From NCBI GenBank assembly GCA_029721435.1, contig CM056583.1, forward strand, positions 89,786,620 to 89,850,619: a stretch of 64,000 nt of DNA. Reading direction: 5' to 3'. A program made the translations under genes and the position numbers. The notes beneath the pieces are model-generated. The model was given only the letters and a program-made list of their open reading frames with translations. It ran no database searches and was not told the origin of the DNA. Origin of the DNA: Gymnothorax reevesii (lineage: Eukaryota; Chordata; Actinopteri; Anguilliformes; Muraenidae). This document shows, in pieces, positions 55,620-64,000 of the stretch; position 1 is the first letter of the stretch, and each line of letters opens with the position of its first letter.

Positions 55620-57269
55620 AGTTATTGGATCTTTTGGATCCAATATTATACATGGAGCCTGTGGCACAAATAACTGCGAACAGTCAAATTTCAAAGCTGT
55701 TTCCCCATTCCCAGGCTGAAGGAATTCAGAACGTGTTCGAAGTCTCCTGTCTTGAAATTTCCAGCACCTTGCCATAGCCATTTGTTTGCTTAATTAGTTA
55801 GCCATTCAGCACTCTACTTGGTTATGCTTTCCTTGCAAATGTTAATGTCAAGTTTTGCAATTAGCGCCAATTTATTTTAATTAGCTAGGCATCTTTGGCC
55901 AACATTTGTTTGATTAAAAACTCGGTATTCAGCGAATGAGCTAATCAGCCTTGCCAACGCATAACTGACAGCAAACTAGCTGTTAGCAGGTTAACTTAGC
56001 CAACAGGCTAGTTTACCGATTTTCGTAGTATGCTAACTTAATATTTGGTGCAATTAGCTAAATGCCAGCTTGTGAAATGCTCGCAGCTCAATGCTAGCTA
56101 AGTAGCCAAATAAAGGCTCGTCACTGTTTTTACTGACTAAGCTAGCTCACAAACTAGCTATTTCGCTGGCTTAGCTAGTGATATTTAGTGAATAATCATG
56201 CTAGCAAGCTGGCTAAATAACAGTAATTGATGGTAAACTAACCATTTTCTGTTTTCCATTGATTTAGCTTTGTGCACAAGATGTAATTAGTTAATTAGCT
56301 CATTATCTCTCTAGTTCGATGGTGTAGATAGTCATATTGCACACAAACGCTTAGCTAATTGGATAGCTTGCCAAATGGAAAAATAATAGCTATTCGCTGT
56401 TGCCCATTCATTTCTAGGCAAGAAGCTAGCTTGCTGTGTAATTACAGTTGCACAGAGATAGCCAACGGCAATTTGCGGCACTGCTCAGCTTCCGTAGTGT
56501 TCGCTGAAACTGTGGTACCCCATTGGCTGAGAACGAATCTCAGGGTGCTCATCCGTTTGTGTAGAAGATGGGTAGTTCACAAAAGTGGACTACGAACTGA
56601 GGTCCACTTTGCAAAAGCAAACCATTTTTGGCAATTTGATGTTATCATTTGTATCCGTGTACCCCGTAGGCTAATCTCGGAGCGAGCCGGCTTAAAAAAT
56701 GGCTCAAAAGTGCCAGAAAGTGTCCTAACCCAATTATAAATTTCCTTTGGGATTTTACTTCCGACACCAGAAGTTAAGTAGCTGCGACATCATCACTTTA
56801 GTACTCTATGGATTCCCTTGATGTTCTGATTGGCTGGTTGAATATTTGCAATGTAGTCTGTGGCTCCACCTCCTCCGTCACTGATGAAACTGATGTCAAT
56901 CCAAAGTTTCTTTCCAGTCTCGGCTTGCATTGAGTAGTTGTCAGCCGTGTTGGATAGCAATTTCATTAACTATTGATTGTACAATTAGATTCTACTAAAA
57001 AACACTAATATACCATATCAAAATTAATTAAAAAAAATTGCTTTGGATATGATACTAAAAGAGGCAGTTTGTACTTGCCTTTAGTTTTAATGTAGGACAT
57101 ACACATCATTATTCTCTGTCATATGTCCATATGTTTTTATTTTGTATTTTTCTAAACATTTTTTTTTCAAATGTATTTTTTCCTTTTATCTCCACTTGCT
57201 GTATGCGAATTTTGTGAATTTTTAACTGAATTGTTTGCCTCTAAACTCTCATTGTAAATGTTTTCTTTG
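55620..57269. other. intergenic, no gene recognised
   Basis: 55780-56380 is rich in GCTAGC, TTAGCTA and AGCTAGT words on both strands. No motif-bearing frame. Confidence 0.45.
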
Positions 57270-57345
57270 TAATCAGGTCTCTCCCGCAAAAGAGACCTCA
57301 GTCTCAGTGGGACTTCCCTGCAATAAAGGTTAGAAAAATAAAAAT
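57270..57345 (+). repeat. L2-like LINE/SINE 3' tail
   Basis: AAAAGAGACCTCAGTCTCAG then GGGACTTCCCTGCAATAAAG resembles the tail of the repeat at 3600-3985. Confidence 0.55.
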
Positions 57346-57561
57346 TTTAGTTTATACCTTTATTTGTAAGCTATTCTTCATATGTCATCATCCACATAGT
57401 CTTTCAGTTAACATAAAAAGATAAGCTAGTCCTGTTAACTTGGTTATCCACAATCACTTTTTCTTATTTGCATACACGTTTGTTCTTTGGAAAAAAGAAA
57501 AAATTATGAATTGATTTATAATCACCAAAGCATCCACTAGCTCAGAAACATCTAGTGCAAG

Positions 57562-57911
57562 ATGGTAGAGCGCGCTAGCTTTAGCTTTTCTTCTCATGAT
57601 GCGGAGAATAATGCCACTGCAGGTGATATAGTCGGTGAGCATGGTCTTAATGACAGCGCTCGAACACAGCAAATGTTAAAAAAAGTACCTCATGCGGATA
57701 TTTCGCCAAGATCCTCGGGCATTAAACTCAAGTTGGTACCACTCTTGACCATGGTTAGAGTACTCAGTAAAGCTAGATGCATATTTCTGTTTCCCCTGTC
57801 AAAAGTTTGCGGCTACAAATGACAAAGACATCACGTTCACTAGACGAGGTTTCACTAATTGGAAAACGGAATTAGAGTCTGACTGGGGATTCAGTTGGCA
57901 TGCCTCTAGCC
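57562..57911 (+). pseudogene. hAT transposase, amino part with TTF-type zinc finger
   Basis: The frame begins MVERASFSFSSHDAENNATA and runs to HADISPRSSGIKLK. After a frame change it reads WYHS, a stop, PWLEYSVKLDAYFCFPCQKF and TFTRRGFTNWKTELESD, then FSWHASS. The pattern W-x-x-x-x-PWLEYS-x-x-x-D-A-x-F-C-x-x-C-x-x-F and GF-x-NWK is the TTF-type zinc finger of hAT transposases (the group that also gave ZNF862-like genes). It stops exactly at an insertion. The continuation is at 62314. The finger would bind the element ends; the copy is dead. Confidence 0.78.
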
Positions 57912-58426
57912 CAGTAGTTCTCAAACTCAGTCCTGGGGGACCACTATCACTGTATGCTGGTTTTCATTGCAACCACAAATGCAGCCCAAGAATTCTACTG
58001 AACTGTTGATTTGTATTTAGTTGGACTTTTTTATCCACTAACTTCACATTATGAGAAAAGTGCTATGCCTGCCATGGGAAATGAAAGCCCCATGTTCATA
58101 GTGTGTATATAATACTGCAATACAAGGTCTAATAGATTTACAATCGAAGTCATACAAAAGTTAATTATTGAGCTCCTGTCCACCTTTTTCATGACTTTGT
58201 GACGTTACCCATAAATCATAGCGGCTGCTGTTTCCTCTCTTCCGGTCGATGTGTTTGTTTACAGTTGCATAGCTGTAAAAGCCAGCTTTTACCTAATACA
58301 AAAAGAAACAAAACGGAGAGGGATGCACAGTACGGATGTTTTAAAACTCATGAGGACAATTCCGGAACAGTGCCTCACCCGTCACTTCGGAGTGGGTAGA
58401 TGACATGACACAATGGCCAATGTTAT

Positions 58427-59680
58427 GTTGTGATCTGTGCATTCTGCTGTTCATGTTTGAGTTTGAGTTCATGCCTAGCCTAGCCATGTTTAGGATTTCT
58501 GTGTTTAGTGACCACTGCCTGCCCTCTGACCATTCTTAGGATAATGTATTGTGTTGTGGTAATTTAGATTTCTTGTTTATTTTTCATGTTAGATCATTTG
58601 GTTTCCATGCCTTGTTTTCATTTCCATGCTTTGCACTTTGTCTCCCCTGTCTTGTCATGTGTGTATCTTTGCTCACGGTCCCTTGTCTTGTGTGCACTCA
58701 TTCGGGTGATTTATTAGTTTCTGGGTTTCAATCATCTTTCATTATCTCGTGTGCTTCCTTCCTCTCTCTTTTACTGTCTTACTAACACATACTAACAGTT
58801 TATTGTTTTTGCTAAGTACTAACCACACTAATCTTGTATATTTTTACTAACTTTCTAAAATGCACTCAGGATTGTAAAGCTGCACATACTAATTGACTAA
58901 TGATTTCTCAGAAGTCGCTCAATTCTAATCTCCGCCTCCTTGCCTATCCCTAATTATCTCTGCTGCAAGTTTCTGTGGTTTTCCACTTATACTTTGTGCT
59001 TTCCTTTTCTTTTATCTTGGCACTTTAGTACTCCTTAACCGGAGCTGTTGTTTTGTACTTAGGTTTGTCTTGTGATCCCTGTCTGTGTTTTGGCTACAGC
59101 CTATTCATGTAATTAGTTTATTCCTCATGTGTCTCTCCCTGATTATTGTTCCCATTGATTGCACCTGTTCTCCCTGGTCATGTGTTTACCCTGGGTGTGT
59201 ATATAAGATGTCTGTTTGGTACACTTTCTTGTCAGATCGTTCTCCCTAGTTTTCTTGTGCTACGTTTCTCGCCTCGATTTCTCAGTGTTTATCTTTCTGA
59301 CTGGATTGCCTGACTTTTTGATTTTTGCCTCTGTGTTTTTGGATTACTGTTGCATCTGTGTGTTTTGGCCATTTTTCTGCCCGACTACGAGATCTCTGTT
59401 TGCTGCCCTGGTAACGATTCGGATTACGTCCGGTGGATTCTGGCTTGTTTCTCTGATAGAACTATTCCTGTGTACCAGACCCATTTCTGTCCGACTAAGA
59501 TTACTGTGATTGCTGCCCTGGTTTTTGATACTATTTTTGCCCAACTGGATTTTGACTTTTGGATTGTGGACTCTGTACTGTTTTTCGCCCTGCGGGGGTC
59601 ACCCCCCTTTACCAATAAAGAAAGCTCTACTGCATTTCCTGGTTCTCTCATCTGGTTCCTGATCGCATTTCAACATGTTA
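58427..59680 (+). repeat. probable solo LTR
   Basis: A pyrimidine-leaning, noncoding block starts TGTTATGTTGTGATC and ends near ATTTCAACA. It has GTGTATATAAGATGTC (TATA box, about 59198) and, 400 bp later, ACCAATAAAGAAAG (polyadenylation signal, about 59620), in LTR order. TG...CA edges are plausible but no target duplication was recognised. Confidence 0.5.
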
Positions 59681-59699
59681 GCTACATCCATATAGTTAA

Positions 59700-60450
59700 T
59701 TATTAACCTCCACCAAATGAGGTTGGCAGGAGGGATGTGATCGGTGCCGTTAGTCTGTTTTTTGTGAACAAGACAACTCAAAGTAATGAACTGATATCTC
59801 TGAAATTTTGTGGGTGGGTCACTATTACATCAGGGATGGGCCCTATTGATTTTGACGGCGATTGGTCAAACAATATGCCCACCACAGTAACCATCGCAAA
59901 CCATGTTGCAGATAGACAGGATCTTACAATAGTGGACTTTTAGTTTTTAGAGTTTGAGCCACAAACCTAAAATTTATTCAAGGACTTTCATAACTTTGTC
60001 ATTCTGTTTATCACATAACTGAATTGCGTTAGCACTGCGCTAACTACATCGCTCTCCTTACCCAGTCTCTGAGTCACAGACATTCGTGGCTGAACATGCA
60101 ACGCTTTGTAAATTCAGTCAACTGAGCTAGCTATTGTTTGCTCGCTGGGTAACTAACTAATATTGGTTTTGAAAAAGTATTATTGCCTAGCTAAGTAACG
60201 TGAATTTAGTTATGTCAGTGCCACTTAACTAGCCTCCTGCAGCGCTGAGCCATACCGATTCAGTTTGGCTTAGCATTACGTCTCGTCTACGTCTAAAGTG
60301 ATTTCATCCCCCCCCCCCCACGCTCTCAGGCTCAGCCGATGTGATTTTCGCAAAAGTAAAATACAGGGTCATATCAAGAACATGACATGACCTGGGCTAT
60401 GAGAAAAGTATTTCAGTTTAGTGATTAACCTTAAATTTCTTAAGAGCCAT
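59700..60450. other. noncoding part of the composite insertion
   Basis: 59700-59890 contains GAGGTTGGCAGGAGGGATGT and AACAAGACAACTCAAAGTAA, which recall a dispersed fish repeat. A C run lies at 60309-60320. No gene. Confidence 0.4.
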
Positions 60451-60517
60451 GTTCACTCAGCAAGATTACGACTGTGCTGCCTTGGCAGAGGTTTGCGCTC
60501 ATACATAGTAACAAAAT

Positions 60518-60970
60518 AGGTAAGGTACATCTCAAAAAACACAGCAAATTCAAATTTCTGAATGCAGCGGTTGAGCCCAGCCAGAGTGTCAGTCAAGCTG
60601 AACATACAGCGTGGGTAATGCTTCGGGCAGGGTTGTCCAATCTTATCCAGAAAGGGCCGGTGAGGGTGCTGGTTTTTGTTAGAGCCCAACACTAACACAC
60701 CTGATTCTACCCACCAAGGTCCTGATTTAAACCCCTGATTAGTTCATTAGTGGAATCAGGTGCTGTAGCACTGCTGGCTAGAACAAAAACCTGCACCCAC
60801 ACCGGCCCTTTACGGATAAGACTGGACACCCCTGGCTTAGGGTAATGCTGAGGGACAGTGGAGTGGTGGTGACAGTCGACTGCTCATGTATTGCCGGATC
60901 ATGGAAATCATGTAGACATGCAGCAGCTATTCTTTGGAAGGCAGCATTATTCATTAAACCACATCTCCCT
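60518..60970 (+). pseudogene. SWIM zinc-finger protein fragment, split by a MITE
   Basis: Before the MITE the frame reads FKFLNAAVEPSQSVSQAEHT and AWVMLR. After it the frame reads MLRDSGVVVTVDCSCIAGSW and KSCRHAAAILWKAA. The C-x-C-x(7)-C-x-H spacing is the SWIM finger, and the residues upstream fit the usual lead-in (x-H-x-x-W-V). Proteins of this type occur in Mutator-like transposases and in multicopy fish genes with a YqaJ-type nuclease; which applies here is open. A 12-base duplication (VMLR twice) lies at the break. No other domain was found. Confidence 0.55.
60628..60834. mobile_element. hAT MITE, CAGGGGTGTCC ends
   Basis: The left end CAGGGTTGTCCAATCTTATC and right end inverted CAGGGGTGTCCAGTCTTATC continue alike through AAAGGGCCGGTGTGGGTGCA. 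The flanks GCTTCGGG and GCTTAGGG are an 8-bp duplication with one change. A related, broken copy may exist at 1380-1425 and 2985-3055. Confidence 0.88.
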
Positions 60971-61089
60971 TCAGTTATCCAAACATCGTTACAATTAAAT
61001 ATGTTTACAAAGACGTTATTGTGCTTTTATTGCCGAAGATATATAAGCTTATGTTCAGCAGCAAGTGGTTAAATGATGAACATCCTATT

Positions 61090-61740
61090 GATGTCATTAT
61101 TATATCCCCAAACGCCGAATGGCGTTCGGGGGATATTATGTTTTTGGTCCAACCGCCGCCGCCGCGCCGCCCTACGTGTTAACGCGATAACTTCAGTAAT
61201 ATTTTAATTAGAAATTTCATGTTTTGCATATTAGTAAGTATCATAGAGAGGAAGAACTGATTCGATTTTGGACAATTTACAATTTCTAGATTGGCCACCA
61301 GGGGCCAAAAACCGAAAAATCACTGTTTTTATCATATCTCTGGAAATATTTGTCCGATTCACCTCAAATCAAGTGCAAATGAAAGGTCATGACCTAGAGA
61401 TGTGTCCCACGATGACATTATACCTGTTTGATTCAAAATTTTGACACAACGTGGAGCTTTGTCACATAAAATTCACCATTTTTGCCATATCTTTGGAACC
61501 ATTTGTCCAATTGACATGAAACTATGTGCACCTGCAAGGTTATGACCTCACAACGTGTCACATGATGACATCATACCTGTATGGTTCAATATTTTGCCAC
61601 TAGGTGGCGCTTTGTGATGGAAAATTTCCATTTTGGCCATATCTTCAGAACCATTTGCCCGATTGATCTGAAATTAAGTTCAAATGAAAGTCTATTCAAG
61701 GTCTATTCAAGGATTGGGGAATTGGAGGATTGGGAGCGTT
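61090..61740. repeat. dispersed repeat with about 150-bp inner tandem units
   Basis: Three units share TTTGGAACCATTTGTCCAAT, TTGACATGAAAC or ACCTCAAATC, GGTCATGACCT, GATGACATCATACCTGT and TTTGCCATATC. The edges are marked by AACGCCGAATGGCGTTCGGG (a hairpin at 61111) and GAGCGTTCGGGG at 61734. Confidence 0.6.
61597..61610 (+). promoter_or_regulatory. CTCF-type core motif in a repeat
   Basis: CCACTAGGTGGCGC is an exact match to CCASYAGRKGGCRS, inside the third tandem unit. Confidence 0.4.
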
Positions 61741-62313
61741 CGGGGAAATACCCAAAGCCGTCGCCTCCGACAGCATAAGCCTAGTTTCTGATGTTTTTGT
61801 TGTTTGGGCTAGCTGGCTCTGTTTGTTGCCGTCACTGGCATCAAGGGTACCGGAAAAACAAAGCTGGTCAGCAGAAGGAGGCATTCTGCCATGTGGAAAT
61901 GTTGCTGCACACAAGCTTAAAGTTCTGATTTTTTTTTTTTTACAATATAAACACAAAACAGGTGCTGGTCATTGTCAATTGCTCTGCCTTCTTACTCCTC
62001 ATTAACAAATAAATGGTTCAATTTAGTGGCCATTCATCAATAATTATACCAATCAAGAGCCCGCTGATATTTTGACAGTTATTGGTTTGAAAATTTTTGT
62101 TTAAATTTCTCTCTTATCATTCTGCAGTTTCCCGTATAGCATGACACGAATAGGAAACTTTAATTGTTCATAACATGCAAAACTCTTCTTGACAATATTG
62201 CCTAAAAGGGTACAGATGAAAAACAACTCATTAAAATTCTATGGTTGCATTTGTGGCTGGAATGAAAACCTGCAGACACGGCGGTCCCCCAGGACTGAGT
62301 TCGAGAAGCACTG

Positions 62314-62786
62314 CTCTGGCCTTTGCCAAGTACAAGTCTCATACTCGAGAGAGAGAGAGAGAGAGAACGGCAACTGGAGGAACTATATCTCACCTGTTAG
62401 GCCCAAACCTGACTGAGAGGAACAGGAACAGTACTACATTAAATGCATCGGGGAGACTGTAAAGTTTCTTGCTGCTAATGAGTTGCCCCTCCGTGGAACC
62501 TCTAAGAGACCTCCGTCTATGAATGATGATTTCTGGGCCGGGCTTCTCCTGAAGCTGTTTGAGTACACACTCACAAAGGATGCTTAGCTTAGAGAGATCG
62601 CCAGTGGAATACTTCAAAATGCAAAGTATACCTCATAATTTGCAAAATAAGATTATCGAAACCCTGGAAAATTTGGTGTTGCTTCGGATTAAAAACAAAT
62701 ATGACCATGCTGACACAACAGGGTTTTGCATTAAAAGTGATGGGTGCAAGATGGAAAATCTACCAATAATTAGTTTAATTCTGTAA
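62314..62786 (+). pseudogene. hAT transposase, continuation (DUF4371-type region)
   Basis: After the insertion the coding text resumes: ALAKYKSHTRERERERTATG, then SHLLGPNLTERNR and, in a shifted frame, YIKCIGETVKFLAANELPLR, SMNDDFWAGLLLKLFEYTLT, a stop in place of a residue near 62585, and GILQNAKYTSHNLQNKIIET with TTGFCIKSDGCKMENL. The motifs V-x-F-L-A-x-N-x-L-P-x-R-G, N-A-x-Y-T-S-H-x-x-Q-N and F-x-I-x-x-D-x match the DUF4371 region of hAT transposases, which directly follows the TTF finger in intact proteins. A GA-repeat expansion (about 62347-62367) lies in the middle. The catalytic core and the dimerisation domain are missing. Confidence 0.75.
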
Positions 62787-62869
62787 TTCTCTCCTTCTAC
62801 TTTGACATCACCAGCACTTACACTGAGCACTCTCCTCTTCTGGTGGTGTGTATACTATTTGTTCGCTCA

Positions 62870-62955
62870 TTTGTTCTTCATTGTAGCTTGCAATGCTTTC
62901 ATCATTTTGTAAGTCGTTCTGGATAATAGCGTCTTCTAAATGGAAATGTATTAGC
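62870..62955 (+). repeat. SINE/LINE 3' tail
   Basis: TTGTAAGTCGTTCTGGATAA then TAGCGTCTTCTAAATGGAAA matches the common fish retroposon tail ending in GTCTGCTAAATG. Confidence 0.55.
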
Positions 62956-64000
62956 AAATACTGAAAATTTTGAATAAGAAATGCCATTTTTTATTTATTT
63001 TTTGCTTGACCACTAGAAACTACAGTACCACTGTGTACCATAACACCCCCCAGAAATTTTCACTGAACCCCCAGTCAAAGCAGGCTGCGTTCAGCCCAGG
63101 AATCACCCCTGTTCCAAGCACGGTCATTTCATAAGCCACCCTCTTCAACTTTTCACGCTGAAGCTAGCAGGCAAGTTTTCTTCATAAAAGTTAGCCTTTT
63201 CTCGTTCCATTTTATTTTATTATTTTTATTTTTTTGTGGGTTTTGAATTGTGGAAAAATGTCCTGTGATTTTGGTGAGGTCATGCACCACAAACCATTTC
63301 AGGGCACTTACCATTTTGATTTCGCAGATCAAATTAGCCGCAACCACCTGATCGCAGAGAAACAGCATTTCATCCTGAATCCACTACTTTAAAGTTTTTA
63401 TTCGTGTGATAATCGTCCCTCTGTCAGGAAACGGCGTAGTACTGTTGATTCTTCGAAAGTAAAACACCCTTGCGGGAAAGAGAGGAAGGCGGAGGCATTG
63501 AGGGACTGACCAGCCACCACCCACCCACGCCCATAATCGGCAGAGCAGCCGCAATTTTACGAGAATTGATATCGAGAGTTTATCTCAAACACTATTACGC
63601 AACGCGCCCGCATCATTCTCCATGAAAAAAAACAGGGATTAAAGCATCCCTTGCGTCCACGCGTGTGTGATAAACAGTTTGTTCTGAGCTCAGTCCTTAT
63701 TTGTTCACTTTGTTTTTTCCCCTCTCATCATGCAGCTGTGAAATGTGTATCGGGCAGGTGTATCATGCTCAAACAAACTGGTGGTGCCTCTGTCCGTTAG
63801 GCTGTCCAAGTAGGCTGGTAAAAGCGCGCAATTCAGAAGCGCACAAAGCAATTCACTTCTCATGGGCTGAGCGGGAGATACGGTTTCCCTTGTGTATCCC
63901 ATCGGCATGGGGTCCAGGTTACTTAACGGCGGACCTTCGGATCAAACTCGTGCGGACTTCACATATTTCGCGGAATATTGAGAGTTTAACAGATTCGAGA
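62956..64000. other. no gene recognised; GC-richer from 63420
   Basis: 63420-64000 is richer in CpG than its surroundings (ACGCGCCCGC, CGTCCACGCGTG) and could be promoter-proximal, perhaps of a gene beyond the edge or the unlocated prnp 5' exon. No coding frame or splice pattern was recognised. Confidence 0.35.

Larger units (their letters stand above)
57912..62313. mobile_element. 4.4-kb hAT-type composite insertion
   Basis: The left end CAGTAGTTCTCAAACTCAGT and right end inverted CAGTGCTTCTCGAACTCAGT continue alike for about 55 bp (CCTGGGGGACC, GGTTTTCATT). The flanks CTCTAGCC (57904) and CTCTGGCC (62314) are an 8-bp duplication with one change. The inside holds an LTR-like block, a SWIM-finger fragment with a MITE, and a tandem-repeat block. 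The TTAATTTTGC-like remainder is noncoding. Confidence 0.75.

Noticed and set aside
58549..59706. Several 66-118-codon frames
   Set aside because: They lie in an LTR-like, pyrimidine-leaning block with overlapping frames on both strands.
63420..64000. CpG-richer edge as prnp 5' exon or a new gene promoter
   Set aside because: No donor site, start codon context or homology could be tied to it; kept only as a note.

Overview
The window is nuclear DNA of a ray-finned fish, most likely a teleost; the species cannot be read from it. The evidence is intron-split vertebrate genes with GT-AG junctions, a fish-type prion protein gene, and a dense load of fish-type transposons (Tc1/mariner, hAT, Harbinger, piggyBac-like MITEs, L2/CR1 and Rex-like LINEs, Gypsy and BEL/Pao pieces) with many dinucleotide repeats.

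Two host genes are supported. From 3327 to 18938 on the + strand lie the last ten coding exons of slc23a2 (sodium-dependent ascorbate transporter SVCT2). All junctions are in phase and they encode 494 residues to the stop; the amino-terminal exons lie before the window. On the - strand, 47381 down to 46089, is one complete coding exon of a fish prion protein (430 residues: signal peptide, Ser/His repeats, folded core with two cysteines, GPI-type tail). The two genes converge, as SLC23A2 and PRNP do in mammals. RASSF2, which lies between them in mammals, was not recognised in the 27 kb between.

The rest is introns and intergenic DNA filled with repeats. 1-3.3 kb: tandem repeat and a decayed PIF/Harbinger element with nested MITEs. 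3.3-18.9 kb: slc23a2, whose introns hold a LINE tail, three Tc1-type copies, an antisense L2/CR1 LINE and several minisatellites; one minisatellite appears to be built from copies of a splice donor. 19-46 kb: no gene recognised; MITEs, an intact Tc1 element with a 337-codon transposase and perfect terminal repeats (26755-28264), LINE and BEL/Pao scraps, a SINE inside a Tc1 fragment, and a hAT element. 47.6-49.2 kb: a dead Tc1 element in the prnp 5' intron. 49.5-53.4 kb: an LTR retrotransposon on the - strand with LTRs, tRNA-Gln-type primer site, gag, protease and integrase but no reverse transcriptase; protease runs straight into integrase, the order of the Gmr1-like Gypsy group. 54-57 kb: LINE fragments. 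57.5-62.8 kb: a hAT transposase pseudogene split by a 4.4 kb insertion that itself holds a probable solo LTR, a broken SWIM-finger reading frame with a MITE inside it, and a tandem-repeat block. 63-64 kb: no gene recognised.

All reading is by eye. Protein identities rest on recognised family motifs, not on searches.
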